A stretch of 64,000 nt of DNA from Epiperipatus broadwayi (lineage: Eukaryota > Onychophora > Udeonychophora > Euonychophora > Peripatidae). The stretch covers positions 1,816,511 to 1,880,510 of the forward strand of contig JAQFVV010006309.1 in NCBI GenBank assembly GCA_028023455.1, written 5' to 3'. This document shows positions 1 through 12,474 of the stretch, piece after piece. Both the position numbers and the translations under genes were made by a program. The stretch's first letter is position 1, and every line of letters starts with the position of its first letter. Below the pieces are notes generated by a model. The model searched no databases and was not told the origin of the DNA. It saw nothing but the letters and a program-made list of their open reading frames with translations.

Positions 1-420
1 GAAAGTCTGAGTTCAAATTCCTTCTAATTAGATTAAGTCAGTATAGACAATATACTTGTATTTAAATAATACATACTCATATAATATGTAGGGTATATGA
101 GCACAGGTTTTCACATGATCCACCACTCTACTCTATGTCATAATACTGATATACTTGAACACATATATGTCGAAAAGATAAATAATCATGAATATACGTA
201 TTTCATGCTAAACCAACAATCATATATGTGTTCAAGTGTATCAGTGTTATGAGATAGAGTGGAGAGTGGTGGGTCATGTGAAAGTCTGTGCTCATATACC
301 CTATATATTATATATATTGATACAGGTATATAATAAGCCTGTATTTCAGATTTTTCTTATATAATAATTGAAATACAGGCTTATTATACACCTGTATTTA
401 GTTATTAGCATAATAAGTAT
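1..420. repeat. Family P palindromic repeat, copy A (cut by window edge)
   Basis: The first 85 bases are the tail of a P unit (gaaagtctgagttcaaattc, then a TATAGACAATATACTTG-like stretch). They are followed by a large imperfect palindrome: arm 79-169 pairs with arm 221-313 around a 51-base loop. The arms carry the family signatures gtgtatcagt.gtatgagatag and, on the other strand, their complement. The loop itself is the reverse complement of the inner part of the P unit seen whole near 41.2 kb. The motif GAGTTCAAATTCC resembles a pol III B box. No ORF is present. The superfamily is unknown. Confidence 0.75.
321..396. repeat. 28-bp near-perfect hairpin
   Basis: Arm 321-348 (tacaggtatataataagcct and on) is complementary to arm 369-396 with a single mismatch and a 20-base loop. 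The arm contains AGCCTGTATT, the same string that opens P units at 2,836 and 41,153, so this hairpin is probably a junction of two P termini in inverted orientation. It is not followed by a T-run, so a terminator is unlikely. Confidence 0.8.
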
Positions 421-1184
421 AAAGACTAATGGATAAAGCGGTTACTCTCTTATTAATCATATGGACATTGATTGCTCTGTCATCTGGCGACTACAGTCTA
501 AGTTCATTAACAAAACTGTCAGAAGTAAACTGGCTAGAGATTATTGTAATTTTTATTAATATTATTATTATTTGAGTATGCTTGTCACTATCTAAAAATA
601 ATTTAATTAAATGATTTTAAAATAGAAATATATATATAAGCAAGTGACATAGTTTTAGTAATATTATTTTTGTACTTAAATTTTTCATGGTAGTAACCCA
701 AATATTTAATGTAAAGTTTATATTAGCGATGTGACATTATTCCTTTCATTGCTTTCTTACACATTATTTTCATTTCGTAATCAATAATTTTTTAATTTCA
801 ATTTTTTAAACAGAAGCAATGACTAAAAATTAGAAACTTAGTGAAAGTATTTTTAGAAAATAGAATAATATGAAGTATGAAATTAGTAATACTATAGCAA
901 CTGCTTATAATAGCTAATATGAAAAGTATGATTATAAATATTTTTTTCTCACATCAAATCTTAGTTTTTTTTTCTGCAATGTATATTTATAGCAAAAGTG
1001 AAGCAATTTTGAAAACATAGTTTATTTGTATAGGAAAATACATATCATTTTCTAGTTTGTAAATGCGACCTCCTTTCCAACTCTATCTCAGAAGTAATTC
1101 TATTTTTTATTTTCTTTAAAAATTATATTAAAATAGTGATTTTTTACTTAAATGAAACATTTGAATTCTCAGTGTTTTTTGAAA
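421..1184. other. AT-rich, no feature recognised
   Basis: No ORF of note, repeat partner or RNA gene seen. Confidence 0.5.
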
Positions 1185-1445
1185 GTTTGTGATGGTGGTA
1201 TTAGTTGGGGAGAGGCTAGCATTACCTTGAATTTAGTATTCATGAATCTAAAAATCCTAGATTCACTTCCCTTGCACAAGCCGGCAACATCTGAGGAAAG
1301 GAGAAGAAAATTGTTGTATTATATACTAATATACCCTACACGGTTTAACGCAATTGGGATCGGGATGTCCCAGAATCAATTCTGGCATTCGCAAGTCTGG
1401 CGGTCGAACTTCTTATGAATTCCAGAGCAATAAAGCCATATGTCT
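1185..1445 (+). mobile_element. tRNA-derived SINE (family S), copy 1
   Basis: This copy has a degenerate tRNA-like head (gattcacttccc is in the B-box position) and a 3' domain reading ACTTCTTATGAATTCCAGAG then CAATAAAGCC. The same tail recurs at about 6,110 and 42,170, which defines a dispersed family. An 88-codon ORF (1152-1418) lies across it, but no related reading frame survives in the other two copies, so I treat the element as non-coding. It would have been mobilised by a LINE. TSDs are not obvious. Confidence 0.55.
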
Positions 1446-2689
1446 TTATATATATACTAATCTATGAGTTATTATTAACTCTTAATTTTATTTAAAAAGT
1501 TTAAATGAAATTTGAATTTTTCTAAAACATTTAACAAATAATATTAAATGATTGGAATAGTTCAACTGGTAATTACAATTTGAATTCCTATCTTACCTCC
1601 CATGACTTGAGGCAAATGATAGAAGTACAGTATATTGAAAGCTAATGTTTCCTGGATAGATTTTGATCAGAGGAAAATATATATGAAAAAATTACTTTGG
1701 TCAATTGAGTGGAACTATTGTAATTTACCATTTCTGTAATAAACATGATGTGACCTGGGTAATTGAACACATTTTTATATTTTATTAGTACATTATAGAA
1801 ATAAATGTAAATATAATAAAATATTTTTAAAAAAGTAACAACTGCTGTAGTACGATAATAAAATGTTGTTTATATATATATAGTTAGAATTTATTACAGA
1901 TAGATTTAGTCTGCATTATAATTCTTTCTTATTTTAAAATAAATAAGTAATGAAATTGTCTTCTGATGTAATGATTAGGTTATGAATATCTTGATCAGCA
2001 GTTTATGTCTGGAGCCGCTGCTTGGATTTTTTTGTTTTAAAAGTAGTTGAGAATTTTCACTTCTCTAACCACAAGTAGTGGTCAATAGCCAGTTAGAAAT
2101 TCAAAAGTTGATCATTTATTTGGTTTCTAATTCATTTTAGTTAGATGGTGAAGAAAGTTTCAGGAAATTTGGATTGCATTGTAATATTATGCAATCATTG
2201 TCATTAGTGAAGGGCGATTAAACTTCTCCAAAGAATGAGCTCTTGGTTTTTCTTTTTAAAATAATTGTTAGCTAAATCACAATATTCTGATTATATAAAA
2301 AATCAATGCACTTAATCATGGTTGCAATTAATTAGTTGGTGTCCATTTAACATAGTTTATTCTAGAATAAATTATTCATAGCTATTTTATATATAAGATG
2401 CAGGCATATATAAAGTTCTCTACCTGGAAAAAAATTAAAGTATCTAAGAAATAGGTCGCTACAATCAAATAATGGTATTGATTATTATTCAACAATAGTT
2501 GTCATTGTTTAACACTTTCTTAATTCTTATGTATTTTGCATCTAAAATTCAGATCTATATCATAAATACAAAACCTTTCTGCCATTAACATTTAAAAATA
2601 TACTACAAAATAAATAAGAATCATTTCCATATAATATTAAAATTATCATTACTTTCAGCCACTAACATTCCATTGCAAGTTAAAGGTTT
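1446..2689. other. AT-rich, no feature recognised
   Basis: Only AT-rich unique-looking sequence; nothing supported. Confidence 0.5.
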
Positions 2690-3305
2690 CCAAATTTGAT
2701 CCTGTTTCTCTAATCCATAGCCCCTCTTTTTTACATCATGTGAACAAATTTTCTTATTTCATCTTGTCTCATTCTAGATCTTTTAAAATATTATGGGATC
2801 CAGTTTAACATTTCAATTGTTCATCTCTTATCATATTAAGCCTGCATTGTGCTCATCCATCTTCTATGAATTTAAATGGATACTGTCCTATACATGAGGG
2901 GTCAGAGTGACTTGAGTTCAACATGGGCATGACAACAATATTAGCATCAGTATGGGATTTGGGAATTCTATCATCAGATTTTCAATGATATGGATGGCTG
3001 AAGAGTTGGAGTAGGTGAAGCCTGTTCATTAAAGTGTAAGGATTTGCTATCTTAATATAAACTGAGCACTGATTGTATATATGTATGGGAAATAGTAATC
3101 TGGACCAACTGATGAGTGCTGGTTTAGCACAAAATATGTATATTGGTGATTATTTATCTTTTCTACATGTGTATGGTCATGTGTATCAGTAGTATGAGAT
3201 AGTGTGGATAGTGAAGGGACTTGAAAAACTGAGTTCAAATCCCCTATACTTATCTAGCAATATGTTCAGCCCAGTTCCATTTTAGTCTCTTAATAATATC
3301 GTAAT
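2690..3305 (-). pseudogene. RTE-type LINE, C-terminal fragment, split by a P repeat
   Basis: Read on the minus strand, 3,305-3,247 encodes DIIKRLKWNWAEHIAR. After the inserted P unit (2,835-3,246) the text resumes as RWTIEMLNWIP, KRSRMR and DEIRKFVHMM.KRGAMD. This is the familiar conserved tail of RTE-class LINE polymerases (IKxLKWxWAGHIAR...RWT...LxWxP...RGRP..RW.DEIR...G..W). In-frame stops and shifts are present, so it is dead. A second fragment of the same class lies at 49,680-50,020. The class call is from established motif knowledge. Exact family and age are unknown. Confidence 0.7.
2835..3246 (+). repeat. Family P unit, copy B (single plus-orientation unit)
   Basis: Begins ATTAAGCCTGCATT and proceeds through acttgagttcaacatgggca, tggatggctgaagagttgga, ttgctatcttaatataaact and catgtgtatcagtagtatga to gagttcaaatcccctata. 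All these blocks occur in the same order in the unit at 41,151-41,590. It sits inside the RTE fragment, so the insertion is younger than that LINE. A 63-codon minus ORF over it is fortuitous. Confidence 0.75.
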
Positions 3306-3456
3306 ACAAGATTGTTTTTTAAAACATTTTTGATACCCAGTGAACATTTTTTCTCATGATTTAAAAATATTATGCAAAATAATATCTAACAATATATGTT
3401 TGTGTTAAAATAAAGATACAAATACAATTGTTACGTTTTTATGTTTATGTGATTGG

Positions 3457-3458
<2 letters not shown>

Positions 3459-3525
<67 letters not shown>

Positions 3526-3551
3526 CATCATCATCATGACCACCATCATCA
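3459..3551. repeat. (ATT)n-(ATC)n microsatellite
   Basis: About 65 bases of uninterrupted ATT triplets pass into ATC/ACC triplets. It lies just upstream of LINE-A and could mark its boundary. Confidence 0.95.
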
Positions 3552-3599
3552 TTTCACTATCGTAAGTATTGGAGAACTAAGTAAGAACTTAAATTATTA

Positions 3600-5330
3600 T
3601 AACAATTTTGTTAATTATAGAAGATTGTCAAGATTATATATCATAGAGATTTTTAAAAATTCATACAAAATACTGAAAGTCATATTTCTAATAACCCTTT
3701 GCAATTTTGGTCTCTAGTCAAGGATTTAGGTATTACAAAAAAAAATGTACAAAGTAATAAAACAAATCTAGTTATAGATGATTTTTCTCATTATTTCTCA
3801 GAGCTTTTTAAACAATCTAAATCTTTTACTAACTTAACTGAAAATAATGATTTAATTGAAGAAAGGATAGCATTTAATTCATTTATTGAATCTGATATTA
3901 TTTTTGCTATTAAGAGCTTAAATTACATTCTAGCATGGGCCTTGACAATATTCCAGTTTTCATTTATAAAGGATATGCTGAATATATTGGGTCTCCTCTT
4001 TTGCATATTTTTAATTGCTCTTTAGCAAATGGCACTTTTCCGTAATCCTTTAAATTGCTAAAGTTGTACCAATTTTTTAGAAAGGGTGTAGACATTTGAT
4101 GACTATAGGCCTATTTCAGTTCCACACACTGTTGCTCAAATATTTGAAAGATGCTTATATAATAAAATTATCTTTGATGTCAATAAGGTTTTGGCACCAG
4201 AGCAGTATGGCATTTTACCTAATAGGTCCATCAAAACAAATTTGCTAACTATTTTTGAACACATTTCTAATTCTACTGAGAATCAATTTAAGTTGGCTGT
4301 TATTTATTTTGATATGTCCAAAGCTTTTGATAGAGTTAATCATAAAATCATTCTTCAAAAGCTTTGTAGATTAGATTTTTCCAAATTATTAATTAATTGG
4401 TTTCACTGTTTTCTTACAAATAGAATGTCTTGTATGAAGTTCAACAATAAATTGTCATTACCATATTATTGCTTCACTGGGGTGGCTCAAGGCAGTGGTT
4501 TTGCACCATTATTATTTAATGTATACATTGATGACCTAAAAATTACATTAAATTTTCACATCTATGTTATGCAGATAATTGCAAAATTTTTAGGCATATT
4601 TATTCTATTAATGACTGTTTTTTACTTCAAAGTGATAGAGATAATTTCTTGAATTGTGTGAATAGAATTATATAAATATGGATAAGTGCTCCATTGTCTC
4701 TTACTCTAGAAAATCTGAAATCTAAAGGTTTTCCTACTATATTGATGACTCTAAAATCATAAAAAATGATCATCAAAGAGATCTAGGAATAATATTTTCC
4801 AATAATGAGTCTTTTCATAACATTAAATTTATAGTGAATAAATCTCCTAAAATTGTAGGAGCTATTTACAGATATGGAAAAGCATTTAATACTTTACAAA
4901 AATTAAACTTTGTATATCCTTAGTACTTTCCATCTTGGAGTATGGTTCAATTATATGGAATCCTCATAACAAGACAGATATAAAAATTCAGTCTGTTTTT
5001 GACAATTTTTTAAAATTAAAAAGTTTAAATAATGAATACTATATTGACTTAATGCTGAGATGAAAAATCAAGAGATTTTAAATTTATTCATAAATTTATT
5101 TCTCAGAATATTTCTGTATTTAATTTACTTTCTAGATTAAGTATCAAGAAACAGAATTATAACACTCATACTTACAATATTTTTGAACTTAAAATTTGTA
5201 AATCTGATATATTAACATTTCCCCCTTTATTTCCTTTACCTAGAACTTATAACAAAGATTTTTGCTAATAAAGATATTTTTAATTTAGATTTTAAACAAT
5301 TCACTAAAATCATCTTTAAAAAAATATTAT
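3600..5330 (+). pseudogene. LINE-A: non-LTR retrotransposon reverse transcriptase, decayed
   Basis: A LINE pol remnant in at least three frames. The region 3,660-4,025 encodes the segment before the RT core (NNPLQFWSLVKDLGI ... IDDFSHYFSELF ... FIESDIIFAIKSL). The region 4,191-4,652 encodes RT fingers/palm: APEQYGILPNRS, motif A VIYFDMSKAFDRVNH with its Asp, and motif B GVAQGSGFAPLLFNVYIDDL (GVPQGS-type). A one-base shift near 4,550 moves motif C into another frame, where it reads YADN instead of YADD. The thumb side reads LEYGSIIWNPHNKTDI at about 4,935. Stops are frequent. It would have copied its own RNA into nicked DNA. Motifs fit the jockey/CR1 side of the LINE tree, but the clade is not certain. 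The endonuclease is not recognisable, probably because of 5' truncation. Confidence 0.85.
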
Positions 5331-5401
5331 CTTTAATTTCATTTGATATATTACCTTTTTACTTATTTGTTCATTTTATTGTTTTTCTATTTTTTTATTT
5401 T

Positions 5402-5506
5402 TTACTACTACTACCACCATCCATCACCACCACCACCACCATCCCCTACCCCTACCACCATGGCCACTGCCATTACTACTACTACTACTGCTACTTCTAC
5501 AGCACT
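5402..5506. repeat. Trinucleotide-rich tail (TAC/CAC/ACT)n
   Basis: Runs of TAC, CAC and ACT triplets follow the end of LINE-A after a T-rich stretch. It may be the LINE 3' microsatellite tail. The ORF at 5,343-5,543 (poly-Tyr, poly-Pro, poly-Thr) is only this repeat translated. Confidence 0.85.
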
Positions 5507-6029
5507 AGCACTGACATTTGGGATGGATTCCATGTATCTCTAGCAACTGCCACTGAATTAGTAATACTACCAGAGAATGGCAACTAAGATTCTGTTGAAT
5601 TATCAATGATATAGTCATAATAAAGCAATCACATGCAGAGAAACTATAATCACACACAAAAAAAACTCATGATGATATGCATCATTTAAGAATAAAATTA
5701 AATAGAAGTTAAATTTGAGACTGAAAATAATTCTGCGATTTTGTTATATAAAAAAAGGTTGAATAAAATGAGAATTCAAATTAGTTATCATTAATGAGTA
5801 GAAATGCAATTCTATAAATAAACAAGAGAACAATATTACTTTTGGGTGTTTTACTTAGCAACATTAAAAACAAGATAATAGTCTAATGTTATTTTCGGTG
5901 TGGCTAAGCACAATGTAGATGGACTCAAGAACCCAAATTCCATGGATTGTAACTTCAGTTTTGTCATTTTTAACTTGAAGTTTTTGTAAACTCAATAATA
6001 AACTATTAAATTATTTATTGCTCTTTATA
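5507..6029. other. AT-rich, no feature recognised
   Basis: Nothing supported. Confidence 0.5.
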
Positions 6030-6140
6030 GTTTTGGAGCAGTCGGATAGTGACTCTGGAATTTGAGATCTATGAATCTTGGCTCCAGCTGTGTTATGCCA
6101 TGTTTGAACTTTATATGAACTCTAAAGCAATAAACAATTT
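6030..6140 (+). mobile_element. tRNA-derived SINE (family S), copy 2
   Basis: Contains tctggaatttgagatctatg, gaatcttggctcc in the B-box position and the tail ACTTTATATGAACTCTAAAG then CAATAAAC, matching copies at 1,185 and 42,085. Strongly decayed head. Confidence 0.5.
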
Positions 6141-9100
6141 GCTTATCATTATTATATATTGGTTTTATTAATGCAAAGAAAAAAGGTTTAGGATTCTAAA
6201 GTAATCAGGGGATTCTTAGCACCCTCCACCTTTGGCTACCAACTGCTGCCTTGGTTGGTGACTTTACAGCCTCCTAGGAATAAGGGCCATGCTTTATTTT
6301 TGTCTGTCATAATTGTATATAAATTGGTAAAATATTTATCATTTACACAAACATTCATTCTGTCTTATCATGCACTGAGAAGAAAGACCATGGTGTTTCT
6401 TGATCTTAAACTCAGAGATAAAAAGCCAATAACTCACCACACTGGCTAATGTGTGTTGGTAAGCAGCCCATCCATGTTCATATACTATATGAATAATCAC
6501 ATAGTAATAACTGCTGCAATGACAAGAACGTATGGAGTGGAGATTAGGAATTTTCCCTGCTCAATTCCTTTAAGGCCTCCAAGAGGAATCAAAGGGTCTC
6601 CTTTCAGTTAATAGCAAACTCTTTTCTGCAGCCAAAATATGACTAAGTACACTAAATTTAAGTAATAAATACATGATCACTGTCAGTAATAATTTCATGT
6701 TTATATCCATTAACCTATAACAAATTATTATAAAAGTATCTCATGTAAAAAATAGTAGGAAGTAATTATCACAATGCAGTAAGTTATTGCATGAAACAAT
6801 GAAAATATCATGCACTATTTGAAGCATCCAGCCTCATTCTAAGAATGGGTCATCTTTACTCAATGATTCTTGAATATAGAATTAATTTTTAATGTAAAAA
6901 TCTCTTTTTAACTTTTATATAGTCACTACTCTTTTCATGACAATGTTAGTAAATAACTTCTTTTTTTGTAGTAAGCTGCTTTAACTTTTTTTAAGCCCTT
7001 ATGTCTATGAGATGATTAATATGAAAATAAAACTTAATGAAGTAAATCCAACATTTTGCATTTAGAATATTCAAGTCTGTAACCTCGCCTTTTTAGACAA
7101 AGAATACATATTTTTAGGATATACCTTCTTAAGTATTTGTTCATATTCTGATGCACAAAAATTTCTCTATCCTATAACCAAACTGTTTCCTATTTTTTAT
7201 GATTATTCTTCATTATGATCTTTCTTCTTAGTTTGCCTGATATCTCTTAACTGAAATACCATTTGAATTTCATGAAGGTAGAATGTGTGTAAATGAGCAT
7301 TTTTAACAAACATAACAGGAAAAACTAAATGATAACCTTATTTTCAGCACCATCCAAAACTGTGGTTAGTGGTTGGAGTTCAGAGCCATATCATGCATAC
7401 TTGAGTTGTGCAATATGACCAACCTAATTACTCCTCCATTGGATTTTCATGGAGATTGTAATCATGGAAAACAATATTCTTTTTTAATTATTGGAAGCAA
7501 TATTTCATATAATGCTTTGTTTTGATATTTAGCATATCCTTTAATAGAACAAACTCCTTATTGTTATAATGTTTGTTAGACTTTAAAAAAACATTGAAAA
7601 TAATAGGCTTAAAATTTAAAAATATCTAAATTGAATCCTATTGTTCTTGGCCTATCACTATAATGCTTGATCATCCCTTATTCATTTGAGAAATTTCATA
7701 TGATTATTTTAGTTTTTTATATATATAATAAATTATTTATGTCAATAGTTGTTTTTCTACATGAACCTTCTCTCATGATAACTTATTTTACACTTTATAT
7801 GCACTTCTGTTTATAATGGCAACGAGGTTGTAATGCATTATTTTTCTTGATCATCAAAAACATTTTTAAAAGTCTGTAGATGATATCGTCATAGAAGTAT
7901 TGTCTCATCAACAAGACATTCTTAATTTTTTTAATTTATTAGACCAATCATTTTACGTTTAATTAATATTACTTCTTGACATATCTCGTTACACAGACTC
8001 TTCCTTTTGTCTTTTCAGGAACCTGATAAAAGGATTTTGATTTTATAATTAACACAAACAGTGACTAAATTAAATAACTATAGTCAATTTGGGGTAAATT
8101 TATATACTTTAAATTTTCTTACTCATCCCTAATAAATTTTACAAAAAGTACTTATTTTCTATATACTTTAATTTTAAAATATCTGAAAACTATAGTCATA
8201 TGTAATATTTACTGAGGCTATAACCTCAATAATATGCGTATAAAATGCGATAGTAGGGACCTCTACAGGTGTTTTAACCACATATGTGTAAATAGAATAT
8301 GGCTAATTATAAAATTATAATCAATCTGTAGTACTACTAATTCAAAATACAAAACATATTAGCAATTCTAATAAATTTAAGAACAAAAGAACATTCGTGC
8401 TGAATTTGTTTCTCAAGTTAAGTGGTTAAGACACAGATTAGTTTAGAGATTTCTTTTAGGTGTATCTGAAAGAAAACTTATGATAATATACTGTAAGTAT
8501 TCTTTCCTTTATTGCCCTAAACGGAGTTCAAAATGAGTTATTGCTTTCTCTATAAACTATTCAATCTCTTTAATACAAAAAATAAAAATAAAAAATAAAT
8601 TGGAGGACAGATCTAATATTTTGTCTGATGATCAGCATTTTTAGATTGTTATATTTTGTTTAAAAGAATATTTTGTCTATAAGATAAATTAACAATTTGA
8701 AGTCGGAGATTGCTCTTTGTTGTGAAAGATCCGATTTAATAATCTAGGAGTAAAAAATGAGATGTAAATATTTGTAGGTGAAAATATTAATCAACAAGAA
8801 CTTGCTTTAATATTTAATATTTCTGGAATAGGAATAGTTTTTGAACTTTTTTGCATTCTTATATTTCAAATGAGGGTTAAAATTTTGATATAGCCATTAT
8901 ATTTATATAGAAACTTGATTAAAATTCCACATTTGATATTGTAAATTTAGAAAAATGACTATTAAATTGCTTAGTAACTTAATACATTTTATTTCATGCT
9001 GATATATTAAGAAAATAAAGTCTTTCAATTTTATTAAAAAATGCTAAATGTAGAAAAATATAATTTTCACTTTTTTAAAGCAAATTTTTTTCATACACAC

Positions 9101-10075
9101 ATAAAAATTCGTTAAATAAATATAAAAAAATTATATACGCACATACAAATTTTTTTTAATTAAATTTTATTTATTTAAATCTTTAAAGCTGATTAGAATT
9201 ATACTATGATCTTATAAAAATATTGCATATCTCTTTTTTCTCTTTTCTTTTTTTTTTTTTTTTGAAAAGTCACTTTATAAAAAATTATTGTTAAGTTTTT
9301 TATTTGATAAAAAATTAAAATTTAAATCTGAGTATCTGAAAGATGACTTTTAATGTCCTGTCATCAAAAGACTTTATTATCTTACTATGTGTTATAGTTT
9401 AAGCAGTTATTTTTACTTCCTACTGAATACCTACACATTAAAAATAATAGCAAATTTACTACGGTAATAAAATAAATATATACCATTATTGCAAAATGAT
9501 GAAAAACCCAATTTAGTAAATCTTATAAATTAATAAATCTATTTGTTGTGGGCCCCATATTTTTTAATTTTATTTTAGCTCAATTTAAAAAATAGATGAA
9601 TAACATTTTAACATTAATTTTTTTTAAAAAAGATTTGTTAAAAGTTCAAGTTCATTGCTTCATCTTACAGAATAACTTTATAGAATAAAATGGAAGGCAA
9701 CAAAGAAAAAAATCCTAAAATAATTTGACTTGCATTTTAAATAATATATGATAGAGAAAAATTAATAAGTAAATATTTACTATTTGATTATTGTGATATA
9801 AAAATGTTTAATAAAATATTAAAATTAATAGTTACACTATTGTTATTTGATGATATTTTCTTAATAAGATAGGGGAGGTCTAAATTGTAAATGTTTATTG
9901 TTTTGTGATTATTATAGTATAGAAATTATCTACTAATTTAAAAATGTACATATTTTTTATTGTTATTCAACTCTAGATATTAAAATAATAATTATTTAAA
10001 ATTTCAGCTGAGGTCATGTTTTAAAATACAGGTTATTTGTGGGTAGTACAAAATATATTGATAAATTATTACTTT
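6141..10075. other. AT-rich, no feature recognised
   Basis: A slightly GC-raised patch at 6,200-6,600 carries a 64-codon ORF without recognisable homology. A homopolymer T tract lies near 9,249. No RNA gene or element termini found. Confidence 0.45.
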
Positions 10076-11984
10076 CCATGTTTCCCTGACAATAAGACCT
10101 AACCAGAACATAAACCCTAGCATTATTTGTCAGGATGCTTATAATATTAAGCCCTATCCTAAATGTAAGCCCTAGTTAATATTATCAGTCACATAGATAT
10201 TGATGGGCATATTGAATTATAAATAAACCATATTATTGACATTAATGTTTTAAATAAATGATTATAAAAAATATATGGTTCATTTATATTTTCCCATCAA
10301 ACAATTTTCAACAAATATAACTCTACCTATGTAGAGAAACAATTTATCTACCCCAAGTCAGTATATCAAACAGTTTATAATTTCATTTATATATTTTTAG
10401 ATATTTATTTAATATTTAGAATGCTTGATTTAGTTTTAGAATTTCATCATGATATTTTTTAAATATCCAAAATAAAAAAAAAAAATTAGTTTGATTTCTT
10501 AAAAATTTTTTCCCCTCTAAAATATTTTATTAAAATAATGGAAGTGATTTTAATAATCACAGTTTAGCTTAAATTAAATCATCAACCTTTCTCCTAAAAA
10601 GTTTTCTAAAAAAATATCCAAGCAGGGCTATTAGAAATAATTTAGAAAGTTTTTATAATGTGCACACTTGATAACAGATGGATGTAGTTGTGTCATATAT
10701 AAGTCATTGTAATTCAATATGCCATATGATGTAATAGACATTGAATATGCACATGTGAAATGCAGAAACATTTTATGAAATTTTGTGCTTACATTGTTTG
10801 TTGCTTTTGTGTGGACAAACCATTCTTAACCATATAAGGTTTTCATATGCATTCCTTTATTTTTTCATTGATTCATTACCTAGTGAGAATTTCTATAAGC
10901 TTTATATTGTAATATGCATATTTTTCTATATACATTATAATATAAAATTTTAGTTTGAAAGAATTCTATAGATGATAAGAAAATAAAAAAATTCCTCAAA
11001 ATAATAGAATTTTGCTCCACTCTGACAAGTCACTCTATTGTATTCTGACAGGTTTTTGACATCACAATTTTTACAAAATTGTTTAAAGAAAATAGTTAGA
11101 ATAACCAAAATGTGTTTATTTGTGAATTTATAACAATTCTAGATATTTTTATACAATAATTTATATAATATTTATTAGAAATCAGAAATGTAAATTGTTA
11201 ATAATTTATTAGGAATGGAAATACTTTATTTTCAAAAATAGAATATTATATTAGCTGACAATGAAATATGCCCTAAGCAATTCTAATTATAATAATGAAT
11301 ATGAAAATATAATTTTGCAATAAATATTAAAAAAATTTAAACTCTTAAAGAAAATTTTATTAGATATAAGAGAAATAAATATTCAGATTTTTTTTAAAAA
11401 AAGACAAATAATGATTTCATTGATTGTGTAAAATGAAAATAATTTTTCTAGAAATGATGACATATAATCCTTTTCTTTTAATTTTAATCTTATTTTTTAA
11501 ATATTTATAGAAAGAAAATATGAGCATTTAAAATTTATTTCAGTAATAAAAAAAAATCAAATGAAGACAAAACTATTATTTTCTGATAAGTAATAATGGT
11601 TTAATTTTAAATTCTATGTTGAACATAAGAACAAAGAAAATGATGTAATGTTGAAGGAACATCAAAAAGTTAATTGTTATCATTTTGTTAATTTTGTCTC
11701 ACAAGTGTTTAATTAACACTTGATTTAATGGTAAATTTAAATGTAATAATATTTTGATCACCAGATAAGATGAGTGGAAAAGAAAGAAGTATTCTGGTGA
11801 GTACAAGAAAGGACTTGTGAGAGGCTTCTGGGGTAAGAATTTTACAGGTTTCTGTAAAGAGAAGTACTTGAATAAATATAAATTTTTGCACATAAAAAAT
11901 AAGACATCCCCTAAAAATAAACCCCATGGTGTCTTTTAGAGAACAAATTAATATAAGGCACATTCTTCTTATTGTGGAACATGG
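10076..11984. mobile_element. Non-autonomous DNA transposon with TIRs (superfamily unassigned)
   Basis: The left end reads CCATGTTTCCCTGACAATAA, then runs of ATAAGACC / ATAAACCCTAG / AAGCCCTA. The right end, on the other strand, reads CCATGTTCCACAATAAGAAG and nearby contains ATAAGACATCCCC and AATAAACCCCATGG. Repeated (A)ATAAG(A/C)CC blocks at both ends are typical of this kind of element in animal genomes. I recognise the end pattern but will not name a superfamily. Flanks (ttattacttt on the left, tattcactt on the right) give no clean TSD. Internal ORFs near 11.7-11.96 kb show no transposase motif. Confidence 0.55.
11150..11565 (+). repeat. Dispersed repeat shared with 44,030-44,455
   Basis: Co-linear blocks such as gcaataaatatt, tagatataa, ttgatt.tgtaaa.tgaaaa and catttaaaatttatttcagt occur in the same order at both loci. 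Each copy lies inside a different TIR element, so it is either an independent insertion in both or shared internal sequence. Confidence 0.6.
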
Positions 11985-12474
11985 TATTCACTTGATATAG
12001 AAAAATTGGTAATATAGCATCTATTGATCCACACTGCCTGATGGAACTGTTTCTATGCTAAAGCACATAAATATGCTGTTTACAAGGCTGCTCATCTATT
12101 TTATAGCCTGTAAACTATTCAAACACTGAAGATGTTGAAGTGCACCCTTCCCCAACATCTCTAGCATGTGAACATATTATTAGTGATGAGTATGGAACTT
12201 TCTGTATATACATTAGTCTTGACTATTTAACATCGTATGATATGAAGGTGTGTTTATTTGTAATGACTAAAATTATATTAGAATGTTTTTTGGCTTGTTA
12301 AATGTATTGTAATTGATGTGAGTTACTACAAATTGTAACTAATGATCAAGCATCCCTACTTTGGTTCTCATGTGTCCAAATGCACAAAATGAGGAGTGTA
12401 AATCACGATTTGGCAAAGTTCATGGTAAAGTCTCGCACTTGTCGATACTTTATCGAGAACAAAACAACAGATCA

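Noticed and set aside
1-420. CRISPR-like array or rho-independent terminators from the hairpins
   Set aside because: No spacer periodicity; eukaryotic repeat context; arms belong to dispersed family P.
5343-5543. 66-residue Tyr/Pro/Thr-rich ORF
   Set aside because: Direct translation of the TAC/CAC/ACT microsatellite.
7355-7400. tRNA-like A box (gtggttagtggttggagttc)
   Set aside because: No B box at proper spacing and no cloverleaf.
11699-11963. Overlapping 64- and 84-residue minus ORFs as a transposase
   Set aside because: No catalytic motif; located in the non-coding right end of a TIR element.
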